DNA of 64,000 bases from Olsenella timonensis (GTDB taxonomy: Bacteria; Actinomycetota; Coriobacteriia; Coriobacteriales; Atopobiaceae), in assembly GCF_900119915.1 (NCBI RefSeq), contig NZ_LT635455.1:124001-188000 (forward strand). Reading direction: 5' to 3'. The translations under genes were made by a program, and so were the position numbers. The first letter of the stretch is position 1, and the number at the start of each line of letters is the position of its first letter. This document shows, piece after piece, positions 57,213 to 64,000 of this stretch. The notes under the pieces were generated by a model. That model did no database searches. It had not been told where the DNA came from and worked only from the letters and a program-made list of their open reading frames with translations.

Positions 57213-58886
57213 ATGAACAGCCACTCCACCAGCGTGGAGAGGCCGGGGGCGCCCGTGTCCAAGGAGCGCTTCCTCGTCCTCCCCATCGTCATCCTCATTC
57301 TGGCGCAGATGGGCACCACGGGGGACAACGGCGCGCTGTCGCTCGCCGCGTCGGCCCTCACGAGCGATCTTGGCGCCACGACCTCGGACATCCAGCTCGC
57401 CAACATGATCTACCCGCTCGTCGGCGGCGCCTTCATGATCGCCGGTGGCCTTCTGGGTACCCTCTTCGGCTGGGTGCGGATGTTCCGGCTCGGGGCGCTC
57501 GTCTGCTCGGTCGGGGAGGCCGCGCTTGCCCTTTCGCCCAACATGGCCGTGTTCATCTGGGGCGGCCGCGTGCTGGTCGGTCTCGGCGCCAGCCTGCTCG
57601 TCCCCTCCGTCCTGGGGCTGATTCCCCTGCTGTATCGCGGTCACAACCGTATGGTGGCCTTTGGCTGCATAGGGGCGGCCTCGGGCCTCTCGGCGGTGCT
57701 CCCGCTCATCTTGGGCGTCGTCATGGAGACGGCGGGGATGCGTCTCACGTTCCTGCTGCTTGCCGCATACTTCCTCGCGGTGTCGGCGCTCTCCCTTCGC
57801 CTTCCCCGCGTCGCGGCGCCCGAGGAGGACCTGCGCTTCGACGGGGCGGGCGTCGCGCTCGCCGCGCTCGGCCTCTTTCTGGTGCTCGTCGGCCTCTCCA
57901 GCGTCTCGTCCTGGGGTCTCGTGACTCCGCTCGAGGGATGCCCCTTCACCGTCCTCGGCATCTCCCCGGCACTTCCCGCGGTGGCTCTCGGTGTCGTGGT
58001 TCTCGTGGTGCTCGTTCGGGTGGAGCGCGGGGTGGAGGAGAGGAATGGCATCGCCCTGCTGCCGAGCTCGTTCATCAGGACCCCCCAGGTGCTCGCCGGT
58101 CTTGTCGCCAACGCGCTCATGTTCTTTTTCATGGGGGCGCAGTCCATCCTCATGGCGCCCTACCTGCAGCTCGTTGCGGGATGGTCGCCCGTTGAGGTGG
58201 GCGTGATCTCCATCGTGACGGGCGTCCCGACCTTTGCGCTGGCACTGGGCATTCCCAAGCTGCTCCCCCACGCCAGCCCGCGTCACGTCATTCAGGTGGG
58301 GTACGTGACGATGGCGGCGGCCCTGGGAGTCATGATGTTCTCGGTTACGACCGACGGGGCAAGCGCGCCAGGAGTCTATCTCGGCGCCTTCCTCGCGGGT
58401 GTGGGTGCGGGCACGGTCTCGTCGCACGCGAGCAACGTGGTCGCGCTCGCCCTTCCCGAGCGGGACGCCTCCCAGTCCGGCGGCATCCAGAGCACGATGA
58501 GGAACGTCGGGCAGGCGTTCGGCGTCGCTCTGCTCGGGGCGGTCCTGCTCTTCGGCATCACCAACACGGTGCGCTCCGGCGCCGAATCCGACATGCTCGT
58601 CTCCCGCCAGGTGAGCGACCGGGTCTCCGAGATGAGCGTGAACCTGGGAAGCAACCACGAGTTCGAGGAGCAGATCTCCGACATCCCGATGACGGACTCC
58701 GAGCGCGACGAGCTGGTGAAGATCGACGCTCGAGCCCGGGCGGAGTCAACGCGCGTCGCCTATGCGGTTGGCGGGGCTATCGTGCTCCTCGGCCTGCTGA
58801 CCACGCCCGCGATCAAGACGTCCGGGAAACGGGAGGATTCCGTAGTCCCGAGCCCCGCTGACGCTACGCCCTCGGCTCGGAGATGA
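57213..58886 (+). CDS. MFS transporter, DHA2-type
   Basis: The protein has 557 residues with ~14 helices. LPIVILILAQMGTTGDNGALSLAASAL, ANMIYPLVGGAFMIAGGLLG and GRVLVGLGASLLVPSVLGL are DHA2-type segments. A long loop between the last helices has charged residues. It lies directly after bile-salt hydrolase and may be cotranscribed, so bile acid or drug efflux is likely. Its 3' end overlaps the convergent DUF1275 gene by 23 bases. AAGGAGAAA precedes the ATG. Confidence 0.9.
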   Translation: MNSHSTSVERPGAPVSKERFLVLPIVILILAQMGTTGDNGALSLAASALTSDLGATTSDIQLANMIYPLVGGAFMIAGGLLGTLFGWVRMFRLGALVCSVGEAALALSPNMAVFIWGGRVLVGLGASLLVPSVLGLIPLLYRGHNRMVAFGCIGAASGLSAVLPLILGVVMETAGMRLTFLLLAAYFLAVSALSLRLPRVAAPEEDLRFDGAGVALAALGLFLVLVGLSSVSSWGLVTPLEGCPFTVLGISPALPAVALGVVVLVVLVRVERGVEERNGIALLPSSFIRTPQVLAGLVANALMFFFMGAQSILMAPYLQLVAGWSPVEVGVISIVTGVPTFALALGIPKLLPHASPRHVIQVGYVTMAAALGVMMFSVTTDGASAPGVYLGAFLAGVGAGTVSSHASNVVALALPERDASQSGGIQSTMRNVGQAFGVALLGAVLLFGITNTVRSGAESDMLVSRQVSDRVSEMSVNLGSNHEFEEQISDIPMTDSERDELVKIDARARAESTRVAYAVGGAIVLLGLLTTPAIKTSGKREDSVVPSPADATPSARR

Positions 58887-59538
58887 AACGCAGCGAGAGC
58901 AGGAAGAGCGCGCTGATGGCTAGGCAGGCGTGCTTGCCCGTGAGGTCGATGAGCAGCTTGCAGGCAACGGCGCCCGCGCAGAACGATGCTATGAGCGCGG
59001 CATAGCGGGCGGATCGGTGCAGCTCGTGTCGGTCCCCCTCGAAGAGACCGTCGTAGAGGGTCTCGCCGAGGGAGCGGAGGTTTCCTGTGCAGAAGACGCT
59101 CGCATAGGCGGACTTGGTGCCGAATTGCCTGAAGTTCTCGTACGACACCGCGGCGCAGAACGAGATGGAGCTGTTCACCAGGAGGTCGGGCGACCACGTG
59201 GGGAGCAGGGCAATAATCGCAAACGCCGCGGCCTCGAAGACGGCCACCCAGCGCTGCATACGCTGGGTGGCACGACCGTGCACGCGCACGAGCACGTGGC
59301 GGGAGAGCATGATGCCCAGTACGAAGGCGAGGATGGAGACGAGGTAGCGCGGCACTCCCAGCCACGTGCCCTCGGCGAGATTCATGCACAGCAGCACGAT
59401 GTTGCCCGTCTGCCCGGTGGCGAAGACCTGCCCGTGCAGCAGGTAGGAGTAGGCGTCCATGAAGCCGCCGGCGCAGATGACGGCGAGTCCCAGCCGTACG
59501 GGAACCTTTGCCCCAGTCGCAGGTCGTGTCTGTTCCAC
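58864..59538 (-). CDS. YoaK/DUF1275 family membrane protein
   Basis: The protein has 224 residues. LAVICAGGFMDAYSYLLHGQVFATGQTGNIVLLCMNLA is the family's N-terminal signature, and SVFCTGNLRSLGETL is the second repeat. It has six or seven membrane helices. The family has no settled function; some are proposed transporters. It is divergent from the rsmJ-like gene across a 317-base gap filled with repeats. Confidence 0.88.
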   Translation of the reverse strand: MEQTRPATGAKVPVRLGLAVICAGGFMDAYSYLLHGQVFATGQTGNIVLLCMNLAEGTWLGVPRYLVSILAFVLGIMLSRHVLVRVHGRATQRMQRWVAVFEAAAFAIIALLPTWSPDLLVNSSISFCAAVSYENFRQFGTKSAYASVFCTGNLRSLGETLYDGLFEGDRHELHRSARYAALIASFCAGAVACKLLIDLTGKHACLAISALFLLSLRFISEPRA

Positions 59539-59619
59539 CCGGTGCCTCCCCGGTCGAGACGTTCATGCCGTGCGACATCCTACGGCAGCGCGGGGGCGTT
59601 GCCGCTCGGGATGTCCGCA

Positions 59620-59644
59620 AAAACGGCCTTCGTGTGATGTTTTG
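59620..59644 (+). repeat. 25-27 bp operator-like repeat R1
   Basis: AAAACGG then CCTTCGTGTGATG then TTTTG. It shares a 12-base CTTCGTGTGATG core with R2 in the same orientation, 39 bases apart. Confidence 0.6.
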
Positions 59645-59658
59645 TCGACACAAACAAC

Positions 59659-59685
59659 AAAACGGACCTTCGTGTGATGCCTTTT
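59659..59685 (+). repeat. operator-like repeat R2
   Basis: AAAACGGACCTTCGTGTGAT then GCCTTTT, direct to R1. Confidence 0.6.
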
Positions 59686-59774
59686 CCGCCTCTCGGAGGA
59701 ATACAATTAAAAGTATGATATATCTACCAGGGCGTTTGCGGGTGACCGTCCCCGAAGAGACGGAATTGGCCGGC

Positions 59775-59801
59775 AAAATGTATCGCACGAGAGACCATTT
59801 T
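59775..59801 (-). repeat. operator-like repeat R3 (inverted)
   Basis: Read on the minus strand: AAAATGGTCTCTCGTGCGAT then ACATTTT. It aligns with R2 along its whole length. Confidence 0.55.
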
Positions 59802-59816
59802 GCGTTTGGAATTGAG

Positions 59817-59841
59817 AAAATGTCACACGAGCGGGCGTTTT
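59817..59841 (-). repeat. operator-like repeat R4 (inverted)
   Basis: Read on the minus strand: AAAACGCCCGCTCGTGTGAC then ATTTT. R3 and R4 are 42 bases apart, close to the R1-R2 spacing, and point toward R1-R2. R4 ends 14 bases before the ATG at 59856. Confidence 0.55.
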
Positions 59842-59855
59842 GCCGGGAGGCAGCG

Positions 59856-60533
59856 ATGAGGGAACTTGATCAGACGGGCGTTCTCCGTACGACCGAGCTG
59901 CGACGCGACGCCGAGGGGCTCGCGCTCGTCGGCGACGGGATGGTGCTGAGAGCGGACTATGCGCGCCTGCTGCCCCGGTTGCGTCCGGATTGCCTGGGAC
60001 GCGAGCTGCTTGTGCGCGCGGCGCGCGTGCGGGGCGGCGTCGCGCCGACGGTGGTCGACGCCACGGCCGGGCTGGGGGAGGACGCGCTGCTGCTGGCTGC
60101 CGCCGGGTTTACGGTCACGATGTACGAGAGGGACTCGACGATCGCGGAGCTGCTGCGTGACGCCCTCGACAGGGCGGCAAACGATCCGCAGCTCAAGGAT
60201 GTCGTCGAGCGCATGACCCTCGTCGAGGGGGACTCCGTGGCCGGTCTGCGCTCGCTGACCCAGGCGCCCGACGTGGTGTATCTCGACCCGATGTTTCCCA
60301 TGCGGACCAAGAGCGCTGCCGTGAAGAAGAAGTTCCAGCTGCTTCATCAGCTGGAGCGTCCGTGCGAGGACGAGGAGGCGCTGCTCGACGCCGCGCTCGC
60401 CGCGCGTCCGCGCAAGGTTGTAATCAAACGGCCGTCCAAGGGTCCGTCGCTTGCGGGGGCAAAGCCCAGCTACCGCCTCTGCGGGAAGGCCGTTCGCTAC
60501 GACGTCATCGTCCCGCCGCCCAGCTCACGGTAG
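59856..60533 (+). CDS. rsmJ: RsmJ-like 16S rRNA guanine-N2 methyltransferase
   Basis: The protein has 225 residues. VVDATAGLGEDALLLAAAGF is SAM motif I in the DATAGLGxDA form of RsmJ; MYERDSTIAELLRDAL follows, then VVYLDPMFPMRTKSAAVKKK, the DPMFP catalytic motif seen in RsmJ (m2G1516 of 16S rRNA). ATG 59856 with GGGAGG is preferred to the in-frame ATG 59716, since R3 and R4 lie in the region between. The guaA-like gene follows after 39 bases. Confidence 0.85.
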   Translation: MRELDQTGVLRTTELRRDAEGLALVGDGMVLRADYARLLPRLRPDCLGRELLVRAARVRGGVAPTVVDATAGLGEDALLLAAAGFTVTMYERDSTIAELLRDALDRAANDPQLKDVVERMTLVEGDSVAGLRSLTQAPDVVYLDPMFPMRTKSAAVKKKFQLLHQLERPCEDEEALLDAALAARPRKVVIKRPSKGPSLAGAKPSYRLCGKAVRYDVIVPPPSSR

Positions 60534-60572
60534 AATTGGGGCATCGACCCCCCCCGTTCAAAGGAGCCGCGC

Positions 60573-61559
60573 ATGGACCTCCCCAACAAGCGCCCCGACG
60601 ACATGGCGCGCATTGCCACCCCCGAGCTGGCGCAGGCGTTCATCAACGAGCAGGTCGAGGCGGTCCGCGCCCAGGTGGGCGACAAGAAGGTCCTGCTCGC
60701 CCTGTCGGGCGGTGTCGACTCCAGCGTCGTCGCCGCACTGCTCATCAAGGCGATCGGCCGACAGCTCATCTGCGTGCACGTGAACCACGGCCTCATGCGC
60801 AAGGGAGAGTCGGAGCAGGTCGTCGACGTCTTCAGGAACCAGATGGACGCCAACCTCGTCTACGTTGACGCCACCGACCGCTTCCTCGACCTGCTGGCCG
60901 GCGTTGCCGAGCCCGAGCGCAAGCGCAAGATCATCGGCGCGGAGTTCATCCGCGTCTTCGAGGAGGAGGCCCGCAAGGTCGCCGATGACGTCGACTTCCT
61001 GGCGCAGGGCACCATCTATCCCGACATCGTCGAGTCCGACGGCGTGAAGGCCCACCACAACGTGGGCGGCCTACCCGACGATCTGCAGTTCGAGCTGGTG
61101 GAGCCCGTTCGCCTGCTCTACAAGGACGAGGTTCGCGTGGTGGGTCGCGCGCTCGGACTGCCCGAGTCCATGGTCGAGCGACAGCCGTTCCCCGGTCCGG
61201 GCCTGGGCGTGCGCTGCCTCGGCGCGATCACGCGCGACCGCCTTGAGGCGCTGCGCGAGGCCGACGCGATCCTTCGCGAGGAGTTCGCGGGGGCGGGGCT
61301 TGCCGGCAAGGTGTGGCAGTACTTCGTCGTGGTGCCGGACATGCGCGCCACGGGCGTGCGCGACGGCAAGCGCGCCTACGACTGGCCGGCCGTCATCCGC
61401 GCGGTCAACACCGTGGACGCCATGACCGCCACGGTGCCCGAGCTCGACTGGGCGCTGCTCAAGAAGATCACCGACCGCATCCTCTCCGAGGTGCCCGGCA
61501 TCTGTCGCGTGACGTATGACCTGACTCCCAAGCCCGTCGGCACGATCGAGTGGGAGTAG
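60573..61559 (+). CDS. GMP synthase ATP-pyrophosphatase subunit without glutaminase
   Basis: The protein has 328 residues. VLLALSGGVDSSVVAALL (P-loop), QGTIYPDIVES, and the dimerisation domain with RQPFPGPGLGVRCLGA ending PVGTIEWE. It equals the C-terminal two thirds of GuaA, like the separate GuaAb subunit of archaea. No class I glutaminase is adjacent, so it would need free ammonia or a distant partner. It is clearly diverged from guaA at 23530. It begins an operon with two acetyltransferases. Confidence 0.93.
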   Translation: MDLPNKRPDDMARIATPELAQAFINEQVEAVRAQVGDKKVLLALSGGVDSSVVAALLIKAIGRQLICVHVNHGLMRKGESEQVVDVFRNQMDANLVYVDATDRFLDLLAGVAEPERKRKIIGAEFIRVFEEEARKVADDVDFLAQGTIYPDIVESDGVKAHHNVGGLPDDLQFELVEPVRLLYKDEVRVVGRALGLPESMVERQPFPGPGLGVRCLGAITRDRLEALREADAILREEFAGAGLAGKVWQYFVVVPDMRATGVRDGKRAYDWPAVIRAVNTVDAMTATVPELDWALLKKITDRILSEVPGICRVTYDLTPKPVGTIEWE

Positions 61560-61564
61560 TCGTT

Positions 61565-62158
61565 GTGACGGAGCTGGAGAAGTGCCTGGCGGGCGAGCAC
61601 TACAACTGCCACGACAGGGTCTTCCTGGAGATGAAGGCAACGGCGCGGAGGCTTCTGAGGGAGTACGCCTCCCTGGCATACGAGCAGAAAGAGGAGAAGA
61701 CCGAGATTCTCAGCAGGCTCTTTGGGGAGATCGGGTCCAACGTGTCCGTGGGCACGCCCTTCATATGTGACTACGGGCGCAACATCCATGTCGGCTCCAA
61801 CGTGTCGATCAACATGAACTGCACCTTCGTCGACTGCAACAGGATTGAGATCGGGGACAACGTCCTCATTGCGTCGAACGTGCAGATCTACACCGCCGCG
61901 CATCCCGTCGAGCTGGCGGAGAGGCTGACTCCCGGATGGGTCCCGGGAGACGACGAGTACTTCTGCCGCACCTATGCGCTGCCCGTGCGGATCGGGAGCG
62001 GGTGCTGGCTGGGCGGCGGCGTCATTGTCTTGCCGGGCGTGACGATCGGCGACGGCAGCGTCATTGGTGCCGGGAGCGTTGTCACGAGGGACATCCCCGC
62101 AAACTCCGTCGCCGTTGGGAACCCGTGCAGGGTCATACGGACGATCAACGGGGCATAG
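61565..62158 (+). CDS. hexapeptide-repeat acetyltransferase (maltose O-acetyltransferase-like)
   Basis: The protein has 197 residues. An N-terminal Mac domain (LAGEHYNCHDRVFLEMKATA) precedes left-handed beta-helix repeats with IGDNVLIASNVQIYTAAHPV (catalytic His) and IGSGCWLGGGVIVLPGVTIG, ending SVAVGNPCRVIR. It acetylates a sugar or thiogalactoside with acetyl-CoA. GTG 61565 has GGGAG eight bases before it, inside the end of the GMP synthase gene. Confidence 0.9.
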   Translation: MTELEKCLAGEHYNCHDRVFLEMKATARRLLREYASLAYEQKEEKTEILSRLFGEIGSNVSVGTPFICDYGRNIHVGSNVSINMNCTFVDCNRIEIGDNVLIASNVQIYTAAHPVELAERLTPGWVPGDDEYFCRTYALPVRIGSGCWLGGGVIVLPGVTIGDGSVIGAGSVVTRDIPANSVAVGNPCRVIRTINGA

Positions 62159-62180
62159 GCGCAGCGATCAGAGGGGGCAC

Positions 62181-62807
62181 ATGGACCTGTCAGAAGTCAG
62201 GCGGCGCATGGCAGACGGGCGACTCTACGCCTGCAACAGCCCGGAGCTCTTCGCCGAGCAGGGGCGTCGTCGCGACGTGCTGGATGCCTACAACGCGCTG
62301 CCCTTCAGCAGCTCTGCGGAGCGCGACGCGCTTCTTGCCCGGCTGGTCGCCGAGGTGGGCGAGAACTGCATGATCGAGCCGCCGTTCCATGCAAACTGGG
62401 GCGGGGCGAACCTGCACCTGGGCAGCAACGTCTATGCCAACATGGGCCTCACGCTGGTGGACGACGCCGACGTCTTCATCGAGGACGACGTCATGATCGG
62501 TCCCAACGTGACCATCTGCACGGGCACGCACCCCGTCTCGCCGCGGCTTCGCGCAAAGGGGCTCCAGTACAACAAGCCCGTTCGCATCTGCGCCGGCGCG
62601 TGGCTCGGCGCGTGCTGCGTGGTGCTGCCGGGCGTGACGGTCGGCGCGGGGTCGGTGGTGGGCGCGGGGAGCGTGGTCACGCGCGACGTGCCCGCAGGGG
62701 TGGTCGCGGCGGGCAATCCCTGTCGCGTGCTGCGCGTGATCGACGAGAAGGACGAGCGCGTGTACGACCGAGACAAGCCCGTGGACGCGGCTTGGCTCGA
62801 CGCGTGA
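62181..62807 (+). CDS. hexapeptide-repeat acetyltransferase, second copy
   Basis: The protein has 208 residues of the same Mac plus hexapeptide fold: RRRMADGRLYACNSPELFAEQ, VMIGPNVTICTGTHPVSPRLR (catalytic His), CAGAWLGACCVVLPGVTVGAG. It is only moderately similar to the preceding gene, so an old duplication or separate acquisitions are possible. GAGGGGG precedes the ATG 22 bases after the upstream stop. Confidence 0.9.
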   Translation: MDLSEVRRRMADGRLYACNSPELFAEQGRRRDVLDAYNALPFSSSAERDALLARLVAEVGENCMIEPPFHANWGGANLHLGSNVYANMGLTLVDDADVFIEDDVMIGPNVTICTGTHPVSPRLRAKGLQYNKPVRICAGAWLGACCVVLPGVTVGAGSVVGAGSVVTRDVPAGVVAAGNPCRVLRVIDEKDERVYDRDKPVDAAWLDA

Positions 62808-62840
62808 CGCCGACGCGGCGCGCGCCTGCGCCGTCCCGCC

Positions 62841-62917
62841 TTCGCCGAGACGGAGCAACTACGGAAAATGGCCGGGTTTTCGGGGGCGGTTTTCCGTAGA
62901 CGCTCCGTCTCGGCGAA
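62841..62917. terminator. long double-stem inverted repeat
   Basis: TTCGCCGAGACGGAGC (62841-62856) pairs perfectly with 62902-62917, and CTACGGAAAA (62859-62868) with 62890-62899, leaving a 2-base bulge and a 21-base loop. It follows the acetyltransferase operon and is probably its terminator. Confidence 0.6.
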
Positions 62918-62941
62918 TTGGCACCGGTCGCCGTTTTTTTC
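62911..62941 (+). terminator. short hairpin with U-run sharing the long repeat's arm
   Basis: CGGCGA (62911-62916) can pair with TCGCCG (62929-62934) before TTTTTTT. The first six bases also belong to the right arm of the long stem, so the two structures exclude each other. Confidence 0.45.
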
Positions 62942-62965
62942 AGTGTGAGGGCAGCGAACATGTTG

Positions 62966-62971
62966 TACAAT
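62966..62971 (+). promoter_or_regulatory. -10 box of the GH13 gene
   Basis: TACAAT lies 55 bases before ATG 63027 and ten bases before the LacI-type operator. The -35 region is not clear. Confidence 0.45.
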
Positions 62972-62981
62972 CGCCCCAGAC

Positions 62982-62995
62982 TGGAAACGTTTCCA
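62982..62995. promoter_or_regulatory. LacI/CcpA-type operator
   Basis: TGGAAACGTTTCCA is a perfect 14-bp palindrome with the central CG of LacI-family sites, placed just after the likely transcription start. It should make the glucosidase gene subject to sugar-dependent repression. Confidence 0.7.
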
Positions 62996-63026
62996 ACTAT
63001 GGGAACGAGAGCAGAAAGGGGAGCCC

Positions 63027-64000
63027 ATGAGCACGTGGCTCGACGACGCGGTCTTCTACGAGATCTACCCGCAGAGCTTCAACGACACCAACGACGATGG
63101 CATCGGTGACCTCCAGGGCATCATCGAGAAGCTCGACTACGTGCGCGAGCTGGGTGCTAACGCCCTCTGGCTCAACCCGTGCTTCGCGTCCCCCTTTGGC
63201 GATGCGGGCTACGACGTGGCGGACTACTGCCGGGTGGCGCCGCGCTACGGCTCCAACGAGGACCTCGAGCGCCTCTTTGCCGAGGCGCATGCCCGCGACA
63301 TGCACGTTCTTCTCGACCTCGTGCCCGGGCACACCTCCATCGAGCATCCCTGGTTCAAGGAGTCCTGCCGCGCCGAGCCCAACGAGTTCTCGGGCCGCTA
63401 CGTCTGGACCGACGACGTCTGGACCCCGGTGGGTGACGTCCCGGGCGTGAACGGCGTGCTGCGCGGCATCGCGGAGCGCAACGGGGCCGTGGCCGTGAAC
63501 TTCTTTGCCTTCCAGCCGGCTCTCAACTACGGCTTCTACCGCGTGACCGAGCCCTGGCAGAGTGCGATGGACTCGCCGGAGGCCCTCGCCACGCGCCAGG
63601 CCATGAAGGACGTGATGGCGTTCTGGCTGGACCGCGGCTGCGACGGCTTCCGCGTGGACATGGCCGGCTCGCTCGTGAAGGACGACCCCGAGCAGGAAGG
63701 CACGATCGCCCTCTGGCAGGACATGCGCGCCTTCCTGGACGAGCGCTACCCCAACGCCGTCCTCATCTCCGAGTGGGGCGAGCCGGACAAGACCATACGA
63801 GCGGGCTTCCACATGGACTTCCTGCTGCAGTTTGGTACGTCGCACTACATGGACCTCTTCCGCTGCGAGCACCCGTGGTTCGCGCGCGAGGGCGCGGGCG
63901 ACGCGAGCGAGTTTGTGGCCACGTACCGTCGCAACATGGAGCTCACGGACGGCAAGGGCCTCATGTGCATCCCGTCCGGCAACCACGACATGGACCGCAT
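63027..64000 (+). CDS. GH13 alpha-glucosidase/amylase-family enzyme, 5' part
   Basis: The frame is open to the window end. WLDDAVFYEIYPQSFNDTND, LNPCFASPFGDAGYDVADY, LDLVPGHTS, GCDGFRVDMAGS (nucleophile D211), LISEWGEP (acid/base E249) and SGNHDMDR (N319-D321) are all GH13 regions. There is no signal peptide, so it works in the cytoplasm on imported oligosaccharides, perhaps as an oligo-1,6-glucosidase or a related trehalose/maltose enzyme. GAAAGGGGAG precedes the ATG. Confidence 0.93.
   Translation, partial: MSTWLDDAVFYEIYPQSFNDTNDDGIGDLQGIIEKLDYVRELGANALWLNPCFASPFGDAGYDVADYCRVAPRYGSNEDLERLFAEAHARDMHVLLDLVPGHTSIEHPWFKESCRAEPNEFSGRYVWTDDVWTPVGDVPGVNGVLRGIAERNGAVAVNFFAFQPALNYGFYRVTEPWQSAMDSPEALATRQAMKDVMAFWLDRGCDGFRVDMAGSLVKDDPEQEGTIALWQDMRAFLDERYPNAVLISEWGEPDKTIRAGFHMDFLLQFGTSHYMDLFRCEHPWFAREGAGDASEFVATYRRNMELTDGKGLMCIPSGNHDMDR

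Noticed and set aside
57135-58658. 507-codon minus-strand frame over the MFS gene
   Set aside because: Shadow frame with extreme His/Arg/Glu/Asp composition opposite a clear DHA2 transporter.
1-64000. CRISPR array or rRNA genes
   Set aside because: No regularly spaced identical repeats and no conserved rRNA segments were seen on either strand.

Overview
The window is about 68% G+C with short intergenic gaps, GTG/TTG starts next to GGAGG-type ribosome sites, and both a bile-salt hydrolase and an oleate hydratase. Together with the Fe-S proteins and the LCP and glycosyltransferase gene content, this suggests a gut or rumen Coriobacteriia (Olsenella/Atopobiaceae-like actinobacterium). The genus is an inference. 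Both ends cut genes: the 3' part of truA on the left and the 5' part of a GH13 glucosidase on the right. No tRNA, rRNA or CRISPR array was seen.

Region 1 (1-8.3 kb) is core and envelope: truA, a His-rich metal exporter, a degenerate LCP-like protein, three family-2 glycosyltransferases, a four-cluster ferredoxin-like protein and the ychF GTPase.

Region 2 (8.5-23.4 kb) holds membrane, exported and signalling genes without clear names. It includes an operon with a membrane-tethered DsbA-like oxidoreductase, a Phd/RelE-type toxin-antitoxin pair, a lipoprotein with an OB-like domain, a protein-kinase-like/RyR fusion, an FHA protein and a 1048-residue TIR/membrane/beta-propeller protein. Five transcription units here start behind the same unusual promoter: (A/G)TTGGGAAA, exactly 20 bases, then a -10-like hexamer. 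This points to one regulon. The TIR, FHA and kinase-RyR genes are a strong candidate for an undescribed signalling or conflict system. The region ends with a canonical LCP protein.

Region 3 (25-48.4 kb) is a mosaic accessory and defence island beside guaA. It carries two AAA_14/DUF4143 ATPases and a fragment of a third, a DUF262/DUF1524 (GmrSD-like) nuclease paired with an 811-residue membrane protein, and an Abi_2/AbiF-type HEPN gene preceded by its own promoter, hairpin and terminator (a candidate small RNA). It also carries an integrase fused to a MobC-like domain, an excisionase and XRE switch, a MarR-MFS pair, an IS3-family element next to a truncated MFS gene, and a low-G+C PHP-domain/ABC-ATPase gene with a small partner. 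A ~125-bp dispersed repeat occurs three times, a ~85-bp hairpin element twice, and a diverged ~150-bp repeat rich in ACTCGGA brackets the DUF262 pair.

Region 4 (48.4-64 kb) is mostly host metabolism: oleate hydratase with a TetR regulator, a tyrosine phosphatase, a lipoprotein, tex, bile-salt hydrolase with an MFS exporter, a DUF1275 protein, an rsmJ-like methyltransferase, a second GMP synthase lacking its glutaminase domain, two hexapeptide acetyltransferases, and a GH13 glucosidase behind a LacI-type operator.
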